Assembly (NCBI GenBank): GCA_030142905.1
Contig: JASJOG010000060.1
Coordinates: 798,001-862,000, forward strand
Direction of reading: 5' to 3'
Length of the DNA stretch: 64,000 nt
Source: Heliopora coerulea
Taxonomy: Eukaryota; Cnidaria; Anthozoa; Scleralcyonacea; Helioporidae
Under the pieces are notes generated by a model. That model was not told where the DNA came from. It ran no database searches and saw only the letters and a list, made by a program, of their open reading frames with translations. The stretch's first letter is position 1. Each line of letters opens with the position of its first letter. Shown piece after piece: positions 53,674 through 64,000 of this stretch. Position numbers and translations under genes: made by a program.

Positions 53674-55520
53674 GTTATTATGTCATCTTTGGGTTTATTA
53701 GCTATTAAATTTTTCTCATGACATACTTTATTGAAATAAAGAATTGTTTGGAATACATTATTGTTTGTTTGTGTGTGGCACAGTCTGTCAACTTTGTTAT
53801 GACATAAAGTCAAGGTTGTGTAGAATGTACATATGATGATATTTGCCCATGGCATTCACAGCTAAATGGGATTTTATAACCAGTGCTTGTGACCCATAGT
53901 GTCCAGTTCACAATATTGGCTTTTATTGGCCATGACAAAGTTGACCTGGGACAGACCTTCGGCCAATGAACTACATAACAGGTTTGAACTATAAACCCAT
54001 CATCATCATTCCTTAGGATCAACAAGAGGACGCTCTGGGAGTGGGGGGAAGGGGGTCGGGAAAAAGAGTACTCTCTGTACGCTTTTGAAAATGTTGATAA
54101 TTATGGATGACCCCTTTCTAGTGGGTTAATCAACGGGTTTATAAAAGTTCGTTGATTGACGTGACTCAATAGCGTCCACTGAGCGAAACATGTAAAACAA
54201 CATATTTACAATGTACAATTTCCAAGCTTTAAACTTGTAATATCCTGTCTTATGTCGTTTGTTTTGCAGAGTCTGTTCCCATTCTCGTCTCCAGATCCAG
54301 TCACTATATTCTTACCGCCACCCCTGAAACGTTTTGGGACTCTGGAGACAAACACCGGATAATGTAATTGGCTTATTAAATATCACAAATTAACTAAGGC
54401 ACTTGCTTATATGGCGGAAGGGTGAGCCTCCTAATGGGATGACCGTTCTAGGAAGGCTAAGATATAGGTTGACCCTTTTAGCAAAGGCCAACTTCACTAG
54501 CAGAGTCACCCTCCTCTGTGTGGTCAACAAAGTTTCGTCCGTGTCACAGAAGTAATTTTCTTTCTTGTTGTAACGTACTAAAATTAGTGTTATGAAATAC
54601 ACATTCCATCAACTTGATGGTCTGCAATTTATGTCATTATGAACTAAATGGAATTTATCAAACGTTAACGTAGTCTATTGTGAAAATAGCTGCTAAATTA
54701 TAGGTAGACGATCGTATCACGAAAGTTGCAATGTTCGTTTGAGTTTTGTCTGGTTTTAGACATGTAAAGTTGTTATCTTATTTTTGTAACCAGCATCATA
54801 ATTAGTCCTCTCGAAAATGTCATGAATGATAGTTACCGATCTAGCTTAAAAGGTTTTTGCTTATGCAACCGAATATAAGGTCAAGGTACAAGTTGGTATT
54901 GTTAAATCCTTGCTCCAGGTTTGTATTAGTCCTGCCTATATTGATTGGATACTTTGCTGAATTCCAGATATGGTGTAATTCTGTTCAGATCAGATTTGAG
55001 CTCAAAATACGATGTGAAACTGTGAAATAACATAACTGAGATAAAAACTAGTACATTCTGATTTTACTATTATAATTTTACAAAGAACTACATACATTTA
55101 GCACCGAAAAATCTTTTTCAAACACCCTTGTTAATTATGTTACATTCCAAACAACGCCTTCATCCGGCAGAGTGTAAAACTTGATCAAAATGTATTTGAT
55201 AGGTCGCCTTCTACTGTCAGTCACTGTCAACCAAAACTGCCCACCAAAAGCATAAAAAGAGATGCTCCTTTCCCAACAGACAGAGCAGAAGAGAGAGCAG
55301 AAGAGAGAGCAGAAAGAGAGAACCAACAAAGAGGAGCCTAAGAGAGCAGACGAGTAGAGAAAACGAAACTAGTCGCCAAGAAGAGAACCAAGAGTCAGAA
55401 GAACTTCTTGCTACAGCTGAACATTCGCAAACTTTAGCTTCTGTATTTTGTCTTGTGATCCAATAAAGATTTCATTACCTCGCCTAAAGCGTGACTTTAC
55501 CGAACTAATAATAACAAACA
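53674..55520. other. No gene recognised beyond the transposon end
   Basis: Apart from the right TIR at 54081-54115, no coding or structured repeat was supported. A purine-rich AGAGAGCAGAAGAGAG stretch lies at about 55283-55345. Confidence 0.4.
54081..54115 (-). repeat. Right 35-bp terminal inverted repeat
   Basis: Exact inverse of 43675-43709; ends GGATGACCCCT. Confidence 0.85.
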
Positions 55521-55668
55521 ACCAAATTTAACATTAGAACCAATCGTATAAATTTTATGAACTGTAAATATGCCGCCATTAAGGCGTGGTTAATATTAGG
55601 CTGCTGAGGGTAGAACGACGAAGGCAAGTAAATAAAGAAAGTAGAAATAAAGAAAGACGAGATACACA
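55521..55668 (+). repeat. Left LTR
   Basis: Aligns with 59801-59949 with scattered differences; the 5' terminal bases have diverged from TG. Confidence 0.75.
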
Positions 55669-55748
55669 ATATTGGCGATGAGGATGACAACTGGTTTAGA
55701 CTTATCCGGATTCCACAATTTAAGAGATTTCAACGAGTCGTTGTAGCC

Positions 55749-56400
55749 ATGGACGTCAAAGACGATACACGTAAACGCAGCCTACTACTCTATTGTGCTG
55801 GTCCTGCGGTGGACAAAATCTTTGACAGTATACCTGAAAATAGTAAAGACGAAGATTATGATGTTGCCATAAAGAAATTACCTGACTGTTTTGCACCGAA
55901 GAAGAATAGGCTGTGTGAACTTCATATTTTCCGTCAAGCGAAGCAACGCCCAGGTGAGACAATTGATCAGTTTCACACTAGGCTATGTAATTTAGCTCAA
56001 ACCTGTGAGTTCATCGATGCTGGTTTCAAAATCAAGATTCAGTTAATGCAACATTGCTCGTGTAGCCGTGTACGAGGAAAAGCTTTATGCGAGAACTTTT
56101 CCCTCGATGAGCTCATTAAATATGGCAGAACTCTCCAACTTTCCAGTCAACAAGTACAAGCCGTCAAACACAAGAACGCGCGAATACGATTCGCCAGCCT
56201 GGGCATAATAACAGTCGACGCCGATTTGCTTCACCTCAATGCCAATATTGTGGTGGTACATATCCTCACAAAGGTGGGCGTCAATCGTGCCCAGCATTTG
56301 ATAAAATTTGTCGCGTTTGTGGCAAGCAGGTTCATTTTCAAAGGATATGCAAATTAAGAAGGTCGAAATCGCGCCCCAAACAGAATCAAAAGACACCTAA
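55749..56400 (+). pseudogene. Gypsy gag with zinc knuckles, frameshifted
   Basis: ATG 55749 opens a capsid-like frame (KRSLLLYCAGPAVDKIFDSI, QRPGETIDQFHTRLCNLAQT). Near 56190 the reading frame changes. The new frame encodes two nucleocapsid zinc knuckles, CQYCGG...H...C and CRVCGKQVHFQRIC, before running into the protease segment. The structural protein is therefore broken by at least one indel. Confidence 0.75.
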
Positions 56401-59400
56401 GCAATTACACGCAAATAAGAACCGAGTCAATATTCGCCGCACTTGTCTACAACCGACTAGATCATCGGCCGCAAATGATTTAACTTTAGGATCCTTGTCA
56501 GAAAGCGACCGCGAATATGCTTTTACTGTAGATGACAGCAAAAACAACCAACACCTTTCCTATAACGAAGAGTCTCAATCATTTCCAGTGTCATCCGTCA
56601 AAATCGGCAATACAAACATTAAACTTCTCATCGATTCTGGAGCGTCGGTAAATATATCATCTCGTCAGAACTATTAACGAATCAAGAAAACAACTCTTCT
56701 AACTTTAAAACGCACAAATTTGAGGCTCCACGCTTTTGGTTCATCGGCACCTGTCAACCTCAGAGGAAAGATTGAAATAGAGATTGGAGCCAAGAAAAGC
56801 TTAACCACAGCGACCTTCTACATAGCAGAACAAAGCACTGGTTCGCTGTTAAACTATGCGACGTCTGTCGAACTGGACATTCTCCAGTTAAGTCTGAATA
56901 CCGTACAGCAAACTGCCGCTCCCCAGACGTCCAAAAATGCTAAACAAAAAAATTCTGCACGTGAACAAAACATGGCTCACAACAACATCGAAAAGAAGTT
57001 GCGCCATAAATTTCCTAATGTATTCGAAGGTAACGGAAAACGTAAAAACTATAAACAGTCGTTACACGTTGATCCTCAAATACTATCTGTCTCACAAACT
57101 TACCGACGTACTCCATTTCATCTGAGAAAAAAGTTAGATAACTTGCTCAACGATTACATTGACAACTTTATAGAGCCTGCCAAAGACGAATCGACGGACT
57201 GGGTAAGTGGGCTGGTAGTAGCTCCAAAACTTCATAACCCATCCGAAGTTCGAGTGTGTGGCGACTATCGTCAAGTTAACTTCGCAGTAAAACGAAAGCA
57301 ACACACAGTTCCCGCTATGGATGAACTGCTTGAAGATCTCAAGGACACTAAAAAAATTAGCAACATTGACCTCCGTGCTGGCAGATACCACCGAATTCCT
57401 TCAACCAAAAAAGCAAGATCTATTACTATGTTCGTCCCACATCGTGGCTTGTTCAGGTACAAACGCCTTCCATTTGGAATAAACTCAGCAAGCGAAGTTT
57501 TTCAAAACGGAATACAGAACGCCTTTTGCGGTCTCGAAGGCACTCGTAACATCGCAGATGATATTATCGTATGGGATCGAAATGATAAAGAGCACAATCA
57601 ACGCTTACATGACTCTATTTTTCCGTTAACAAGAAAGAGGTTCAACAGTTAACCCATCCAAGTGTCTTTTTGGACAAGAATCGTTATGGTTTTACGTTTG
57701 CATACTCACCAAAGATGGCTTAAAAGCGGATCACGGGAAAATTGCTGCGATTCAACATACCTCGGTACCACAAATCGTACACCAGCTCCGTAGTTTTCTG
57801 GGTCTCACAAATTACTGTTTAACATTCTTGCAGGATTTCGCCACGATCGCACTACCGTTGCATGATTTAACCAAGAAAGATGTCAAGTGGTGTTGGAACT
57901 CGAGCTATCAGGAAGCGTTTTAGGCAATCAAGACAGCAATAGTCCAAGACTGCATCATGGCCTATTACAACCCTCAACAAGCAACGCGATTAACAGTTGA
58001 TGCAAGTCCTGATGGTATCGGGGTAATACTCTCTAATGTCGACGACAACGGCGTGGTATGAAACGTCGCTTTTGCAAGCCGATCGCCTACAGACAAAAAA
58101 CATTACTCGCAAACCGAACGAGAAGCCTTGGCCATAGTATGGGGATGTTAACGCTCTCACATGCACTTAATCGGAATTCAATTCCAACTCTAAACCGATC
58201 ATAAGGCCTCGGAGATCCTATTTTCGCCTAAATAAAGACCCCCAGCCAGAATTGAACGTTGGGTTCTTCATCTTCAATAATACGATTTTCAAATTCGATA
58301 TCGCAAAGGAGATGGTAACCCAGCAGACATTCTACCGCGCATGCTATTCTCTCATCCTCAACTAAAGAAAACATTGCTGATCATTATGTCAATTTTGTTG
58401 TTCAGCATGCTGTTCCCAAAGCCATGACTATGGAAGAAACAGAAGTGGCAACTGCAAAGGACAGTGAGCTTCGGACAGTCATTTCAAGCAAATAATCGGT
58501 CATCTTGTCGTACATCATTCTACTTGTTACGGCATGAGCTGTCTGCTACACAGAATGACGTGCTTCTACGGGGAAATCGTATTGTAATGCCATCCACTTT
58601 AAGACCAAAAATTCTCAAAATCGCTCATCAAGGAGACCAAGGAGTAGTTAAGATAAAACAGTTGCTATGTACTAAGGTATGGTAGCCAAGCATCGACAGA
58701 GATGTGGAAGACCTGATAAGAACTTGCCTTCCCTATCAAGCTAAATCAACTGCTGTTCCACCAACCCCCTTGTGTATCACAGAAACACCATTAGAACCGT
58801 GGCAACACCTTCATATGGATTTGTGCGGACCGTTTCCGACGGGGCAAATCTTTGTATTGATAGACAGTTACTCCAAGTTTCCAGAGGTTGAAATAATGCA
58901 GTCAACAACCGCGTCATCAGTTAAAGCCAGAATGGATAGAATTTTTGCAAAACATGACCTGCCAATCAAAATAACCTCAAACAATGGCCCTCAATGCATA
59001 AACAATGGCTGGATAACTATTTTCAAGAACAAGGAATTAAACACCACAAGATTACACTACACTGGCCACAGGCAAATGGCCAACCTGAGTCTTCCATGAA
59101 ACCGTTGAAGAAAGCCATCCAAACAGTCAGAATTCAAGGAGAAGATTGGAAACGTGCTCTATACACGTTCTTGCTCAACTACCGAACGAGACCTCATACC
59201 ACAACAAAGGAAACACCGGCAGAACTACTTTATAACCGTATCATTCGGAACGGAATTTCAACATGTCAACAGAATCCAAAAACATGGTCTGAAAGGCGAA
59301 AGCGAGCTGAAGAAAAGATCGATGAAAGGACAAGAAAGGCAAAGATTTATTTTGACAAGAAGCGAAGAGTAGAGCAGCCAAACATGACAGATGGAGATAC

Positions 59401-59720
59401 CGTGCTTATGCGACAATCCAAGACAAATAGATTTTCTACGTCATTTGATCCGTGACCATACAAAGTAATTTCTGTATCCAAGAGTTGTGCAACAGTCAAA
59501 AGAGGTGATGTGGAGATTACCAGTCATATTTCTTATTTTAAGAGCAACTCTTCTCAAGATGATGAGGAAGAAAGAATCGCTGGTAATGATCAACAGCCAA
59601 ATAATGTTCCAGAAGCATCTATATGCAGATATCCATGAAGAAAACGAAGGAGACCGAATTTTTGTGAAGATGGAACGAAATCCTATCAACGTTGAGTATT
59701 TTCCATGGTCTTAGAAATAC
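56400..59720 (+). pseudogene. Gypsy pol: protease, RT, RNase H, integrase, inactivated
   Basis: Protease near 56620 has LLIDSGASVNIS. RT lies at about 56990-57650 (VCGDYRQVN, MFVPHRGLFRYKRLPFGINS, and IADDIIVWDR where YxDD is expected). RNase H pieces at 57700-58330 include FLGLTNYC, LTVDASPDGIGVIL, YSQTEREALAIVWGC and NPADILPR with interspersed stops. Integrase at 58560-59455 has HMDLCGPFPTGQIFVLIDSY, ITSNNGPQC, HWPQANGQPESSMKPLKKA and a GPYKV-like end cut by a stop. The expected DNGPQ-type second Asp is Asn (NNGPQ). At least eight stops or frame changes disable it. Confidence 0.8.
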
Positions 59721-59800
59721 TTATTAAATACTATAAGACGTTTATCGATAATGACTTTTTAAGTAACAAACTTTCTAATTGAAGAAAAAGGGGAATGCTG

Positions 59801-59949
59801 TGTCGTACTATAATTAGAACAAATCATATGAAGTTTATGAACTGTAAATATGCCGCCATTAAGGCGCGGTTGATATTAGGTTGCAGAAGGTGGAACGACG
59901 AAGGCAAGTAAATAAAGAATGTAGAAATAAAGAAAGATAAAAATATACA
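59801..59949 (+). repeat. Right LTR
   Basis: TGTCG...TACA, preceded by a polypurine tract at about 59781-59796. Confidence 0.8.
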
Positions 59950-60204
59950 ATATTAATTTGTTGATTGCGAAGGATGATTTGATGCTGAAGTAGTTCTCCC
60001 TTAATTCATTACATTGTTATCCCGTTATCTTCGAAACATTTTGCCTGGCAAATACAATCATGAAGCCGTTTTTGACAGTACAACGTACGATATTTTGCGC
60101 GCTTTTAGACTGAAGCATGACTCGTCTGGGCGGGCTACCCTATTCGATGCGTTTATACGGCTTGAATAAACGAAAGGATGGCCTTGCCGCCAGAGTTACC
60201 CTAG
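59950..60204. other. Flanking sequence, nothing recognised
   Basis: Includes GGGCTACCCTATTCG and GAGTTACCCTAG, which resemble the right flank of the next element (GGTCACCCTAGCA). Confidence 0.4.
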
Positions 60205-60733
60205 GGTAATTCCATACAAAAGTGGGACAGCCATGACACCTACCCTCTCAGATTTTCTTGAAATTTACACCATTTGTACATACTATTGAGACTAGCAAAA
60301 AAGCAAAATTTCAGCCCATAACTCCAAACGGTTCCAATGATATGATGTTTTGAAATTTGGGCCAAAATACCCTAATTTTCATTTATATCGGCCATTATGG
60401 ATTTTTGCGTTTTACAAATCATTCAATATTTCAGGTCCAGATTGACCAAAAAGGCTGAAAATTGGTACCTGAGTATTTTTGAGGGTGCTAAATCCAAAAA
60501 TCAGAAGAAAACAGACTATTTCTAAAGTTAAAGAGGTGATTTATTAAATTTAAAATTGACGCAGTTAATTAATTGGTCTCGTTACCATGGTGAACCTCTG
60601 ATGGGATTGCCGAAGGTGCCCAACTCAGACAGCTTGCAAACTTTCTGGGGATAAACTAGACATAATAGACTACTTGTGTGTAGAAAATCTTTTTGGTATC
60701 TCAAAGACATCAAAAGTTATAGTTATGTACATT
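60205..60733 (+). repeat. Left long terminal inverted repeat
   Basis: Shares CAATAGTATG, TTTCAGCCCATAA, GGTACC and GGGGATAAACTAGACATAAT with the right repeat in inverse order. Confidence 0.75.
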
Positions 60734-61022
60734 TGGACATATTCTTGCAGTATATTGAGTACCAATTCTGTGCTTGCTAGCTGTACACACTCCTTTTAAT
60801 GGTTAGAACAACAGTATAAGTTGCTATATTTAACATCTGTACGGTTTTTAACTTTAAAGAAACTTTGAAGAACCATCTCAACCTATCTGTTGATAAGTTT
60901 TCCAAGAAAATGGAAGTCATGAGTATATTAACTTGAATTAAGTCTTAAGCTAAAAAACTTGTTATGTGCAGGAATGTCTTAGATTTATTTTATGCTTTTA
61001 AATCCTCTTATCAGAATGAGAT

Positions 61023-62109
61023 TTGAAATACATTGTGAAGCACAGAACTGTCTGTCTCTGGTTGGGAAAAGTCTGTGAAGTATCTAGTAGAAGGAACTTC
61101 TCTTTTGTGGTACAAGATGAAATCCAGGGTTATCACTGGAATAAGAGTCAGTGTTCTCTCCATCCTGTTGTAGTGTACTTTCGTTCAAATGATGTTCTTG
61201 CAGAATCTTCCCTTTGCGTACTGTCTAATGATCTGGAGCATGATGTTTGTTTTGTTCATAAGGTATTTCATGACACAGTTACCCACATTAAGAAGGATCT
61301 AAGTCTTCCTGTAACAAAAATTCACTATTTTTCAGATGGTTGTGCTGCTCAATATAAAAATTGTAAATATTTCATTAACTTGTGCTATCATGCAAAACGA
61401 CTTTTCCATTGACTGTGTTTGGAACTTTTTTGCAACCAGCCATGGCAAATCACCATGTGATGGGATAGGGGGTAAAGTGAAGAGGCTAACAGCAACAGCA
61501 AGCTTGCAGTGGCCAGTTTACAACCAAATACGTTCAACAGAGGAAATGTTCAACTTTTGTCAAGAATCGATTTGTGGTATCAAGTTTGTTTCTGCAAATT
61601 ATGAGATGGAGAGTATTAGAAGCACACTTGCTAGTAGATTCTCATTAGCAAAACTATACCAGGAACCAGGGGATATCATCAATTTACACCTTCTTCTGAG
61701 TCTGCTATCAGAATGAAGTGAGTATCTGAAGATGACGATTTTGATCTTGAGTTTGACTTTCTGGGCAACAAAAGTCATCATAGCAAAAAGGAGGTTGAGA
61801 ACATTAAAGTTTTGCAATAAGGAGGTTGAGAACATTGAAGTTTTGCAATACCTTTTGTGCAAATATGATGATCTCTATTGGATTGGCATGGCTTCTGAGA
61901 TTGATACAGCTGCAAATGACATTAAGGTCAAGTTCATGCACCCTCATTATCCCAATCGTTCCTACCAATGGCCATTTCGAGATGATATTTGTTGGATACC
62001 ACGCACACATGTGGTTACCACCATTCAAACCCCATCACTCTCTTCTGTCTCTGGCCGACAATTACATCTTTGCTCAGATGATATTCTAGCCATCGAAAGC
62101 ATTATTTGA
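61023..62109 (+). pseudogene. Transposase-like protein (SDGCAAQYKN family), broken
   Basis: Plus strand reads RRNFSFVVQDEIQGYHWNKS, SQCSLHPVVVYF, VTKIHYFSDGCAAQYKNCKY, FINLCYHAK, then a frameshift near 61395, NDFSIDCVWNFFATSHGKSP, CDGIGGKVKRLTATASLQ, a stop at 61714, and LCKYDDLYWIGMASEID with a WIPRTHVV end to the stop at 62107. This matches an uncharacterised family widespread in cnidarian and some arthropod genomes, with presumed RNase H-like acidic residues in VVQDE and FSDG. A 31-bp tandem duplication (61790-61820, 61821-61850) adds a further frame disturbance. The 5' coding part is missing or unrecognised. Function as transposase is inferred from the flanking inverted repeats. Confidence 0.6.
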
Positions 62110-62535
62110 AGACTCCATTTTGTGGCATTCATAATATATTTCATAGTTTCTATTGTGTTAATGTTAATTGAGTGATCTCAGGAAGGTGAAGTTATTTATT
62201 TACATTAGTTCTTTATTTATATTAACATATACTCTAAAACAGGTTATTGACAATGCATGTTTAAACTTTCAATCGAGAATTTAAAATACCAATCCATTCA
62301 AAAAATTCTTTCCGCTGTTGAGCCTGCCTCTTCATAATTATCATCATATTTGTTAACATTTAGAATAGAAACATTACAGGTTATACTTCTTTTGAAAGTT
62401 TTTGTAGAACTTTGAATGAGTAGATTTCAAGTTTTTATAAATTATGGTTATGACACTGAAATTCTAACATTTCAGAATTTAATCACAGGACGCAAACACA
62501 GGATTGGTGCTACCCATCTAGATAGAATATACTTG

Positions 62536-63079
62536 AATGTATATAGCTATAACGTTTGATGTCTTTGAGACACCAAAAAGATTTTCTACACACAAGTAGT
62601 CTATTATGTCTAGTTTATCCCCAGAAAGTTTGCAAGCTGTCTGAGTTCGGCACCTTCGGCAATCCCATCAGAAGTTCACCATGGTAACGAGACCAATTAA
62701 TTAACTGCGTCAATTTTAAATTTAAAAAATCACCTCTTTAACTTTAGAAATAGTCTGTTTTCTTCTGATTTTTGAATTTATCACCCTCAAAAATACTCAG
62801 GTACCAATTTTCAACCATTTTGGTCAATCTGGACCTGAAATATTGAATGACTTGTAAAACGCAAAAATCCATAATGGCTGACATAGGTGCAAATTAGGGT
62901 ATTTTGGCCTAAATTTCAAAACGTCATATCTTTAGAACCGTTTGGAATTATGGGCTGAAATTTTGCACTTTTGCTAGTCTCAATAGTATGTACAAATGGT
63001 GTAAATTTCAAGAAAATCTGAGAGGGTGGGTATCAAAGTTCTTTTTTTTTGTCCTAGTTTTATATGGAATTACCCCCTA
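62536..63079 (-). repeat. Right long terminal inverted repeat
   Basis: Inverse counterpart of 60205-60733; contains a T9 run at about 63042-63050 not present on the left. Confidence 0.75.
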
Positions 63080-63391
63080 GCAACCTGGTAGGGTCACCCT
63101 AGCACTCACGTAAACGAAACGCGGAAACACAGTAGAGTAAGATACCCTAACTCCTTGTAAACAGACCCCAACCAGTCTCCCTCCTATAGACCGTGAGTTA
63201 TAGAAATCGTCCCCAAACCGTATTTAAAGTACCAAGATGTGGACTTACATTGTGACTTAAAGTCCTCGTAGTAGTCAAAATTTTAGCATGTAAGGCTGTA
63301 CCTGCTGGATTTAACTCAACTACAGATGTTTTTATGGAGCAGAATTCTTAATTGCATGATTTTCCATGCAATAATTCTTTTCGTGATTTAT
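63080..63391. other. Flanking sequence, nothing recognised
   Basis: No coding signal supported. On the minus strand it continues the 3' side of the LINE ORF1 remnant. Confidence 0.35.
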
Positions 63392-63999
63392 TTACTTTGG
63401 GCACTTTACGTTTTGCATCAAAATGACCTTCACGAATAAGTTCTGACAAGATAATATCGGTACCCGGAGATACAGCTTTGAAGAAATCGCAAGGACGGGC
63501 AATGCCATCCATAATTTACGTTGCCACCTTGTACTTAACGTCATTAGTTCCATAGGGAAGATTGTGACCAGGCTTTTTCTACAATGATGGTTTAATATAG
63601 TCTGCCACATCTTCGATAGTTGCACCAGGGAAACACTTGACACCGACTCTGATGCCAACAGACTTGCTAATCTTGTGTTGTCGGACATTCTACAATAAGG
63701 AGTCCCCCAATATCATGGTAGTCTTCTTAACTGATGCATTTCTCTTCTTTCCATCCTCATCATTCTCATCGTTTATTTTTTTTTTTTTTGTTATCTTACC
63801 AGTATAATTGCTCTCTTTTGGTGTCATATCCGAAGCTCCAAGGGAGTCAAAACGATTGGTCCAATTAATCCCATCTGAACTCATGACTGATAATTACTCT
63901 TGCTTTGTTCCCTACTGCTTCTTGAGTATTTTGAATACTGGGTATAAGCACTTTTTTTCATCCACTTTTTCCGCTTGCTTGACAATCCTTACCGGCAGA
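63392..63999 (-). pseudogene. LINE ORF1 SGNH-esterase fragment, runs off right edge
   Basis: Minus-strand frame from 63884: NWTNRFDSLGASDMTPKESN, a Lys-rich linker (KITKKKKINDENDEDGKKRN), then TTMILGDSLL (GDSL nucleophile block), a stop, VKCFPGATIEDVADYIKPSL, a stop, and NLPYGTNDVKYK with the GTND block, then another stop. Later KVPKVNKSRKELLHGKS remains recognisable. It is the esterase domain of a CR1-type LINE ORF1, distinct from the copy at 48059. At least three stops. Confidence 0.65.
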
Positions 64000-64000
64000 T

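Larger units (their letters stand above)
43675..54115 (+). mobile_element. Large DNA transposon with 35-bp perfect inverted ends, interrupted by nested insertions
   Basis: The sequence starting AGGGGTCATCCATAATTATC at 43675-43709 recurs exactly as its reverse complement at 54081-54115. Between them, plus-strand coding fragments at 44976-46350 and 53049-53673 look like two parts of one transposon protein. They are separated by a PLE (46363-47735) and a CR1-like LINE (about 47745-53057). Without those insertions the element would be about 3.7 kb. The superfamily is not assigned. A target duplication was not clear. Confidence 0.65.
55521..59949 (+). mobile_element. Ty3/Gypsy-type LTR retrotransposon, decayed
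   Basis: Two LTR-like repeats of about 148 bp (55521-55668 and 59801-59949) share TTTATGAACTGTAAATATGC and flanking sequence. The right LTR begins TGTCGTAC and ends TACA. A primer-binding-like TTGGCGATGAGGATG follows the left LTR. A polypurine tract GAAGAAAAAGGGGA precedes the right LTR. Internal order is gag, protease, RT, RNase H, integrase, which is the Ty3/Gypsy order. Many stops and frameshifts. Confidence 0.85.
60205..63079 (+). mobile_element. DNA transposon with inverted repeats of about 530 bp
   Basis: The region 60205-60733 reappears in inverse orientation at 62536-63079 with moderate divergence and small indels. Ends start GGTAATTCCATA, flanked on both sides by CTAG, a possible 4-bp target duplication. 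The repeats enclose one plus-strand transposase-like gene (61023-62109). Superfamily not assigned. Confidence 0.75.

Noticed and set aside
63392..63688. 98-codon minus-strand frame
   Set aside because: The recognisable esterase sequence is in the neighbouring frame (with stops), so this frame is a shadow.
1..64000. CRISPR array, phage or bacterial mobile system
   Set aside because: No regularly spaced repeats with unique spacers and no prokaryotic gene structure; the content is animal transposons and spliced genes.

Overview
The window is eukaryotic nuclear DNA, most likely from a metazoan and probably an anthozoan cnidarian (stony coral or sea anemone). This is inferred from AT-rich DNA, spliced genes with GT-AG introns, and a dense mix of Penelope-like elements, CR1-like LINEs with an esterase ORF1, Kolobok, hAT, Tigger and Harbinger remnants and Ty3/Gypsy. 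No prokaryotic genes, CRISPR arrays, rRNA or tRNA genes were recognised.

Host content is sparse. Three exons on the minus strand (40351-40013, 33572-33365, 18417-18096) join in frame across two introns of about 6.4 and 14.9 kb and encode the ELMO domain of an ELMOD3-like Arf-GAP family protein. Its 5' exons were not found. Inside or upstream of its introns lie host-derived fragments: a broken alpha-kinase domain (28781-29460) and a truncated secreted C1q-domain ORF (41805-42305). The rest is mostly transposons, many nested.

Layout: 1-2815, decayed CR1-like LINE (minus). 3837-9424, an apparently intact Kolobok transposon with perfect 20-bp inverted termini and TTAA target duplications; it carries two convergent spliced genes, an 815-aa THAP/DDE transposase (plus) and a 220-aa protein with a P2X7-type cytoplasmic (P2RX7_C, ballast) cysteine domain (minus). 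10788-11397, broken THAP gene. 12.5-14.9 kb, two Penelope-like (PLE) remnants and a GT-rich microsatellite. 14.9-16.5 kb, 5'-truncated RTE-type LINE with a 14-bp target duplication. 17.2-17.5 kb, a MITE-like palindromic element. 20.7-23.6 kb, a PLE with an uninterrupted RT plus GIY-YIG ORF between 464-bp inverted repeats. 23.6-25.7 kb, an internally inverted PLE with a hAT MITE in it. 25.7-29.5 kb, integrase-core pseudogene, PLE derivative and alpha-kinase pseudogene. 30.2-31.4 kb, truncated Tigger. 35.5-38.9 kb, frameshifted PLE. 41.4-42.7 kb, Harbinger transposase split by a C1q ORF joined to a LINE tail. 43.7-54.1 kb, a DNA transposon with 35-bp perfect inverted ends whose coding region is split by a PLE and a CR1-like LINE. 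55.5-59.9 kb, decayed Ty3/Gypsy LTR element. 60.2-63.1 kb, DNA transposon with inverted repeats of about 530 bp. 63.5-64.0 kb, LINE ORF1 esterase fragment.

The most interesting object is the Kolobok element: two complete genes with reading frames that hold through every predicted splice junction, a CRE palindrome TGACGTCA upstream of each, and a domain best known from the P2X7 receptor tail as apparent accessory cargo. Splice sites were called by eye from consensus and phase, and family names rest on recognised motifs without database searches.
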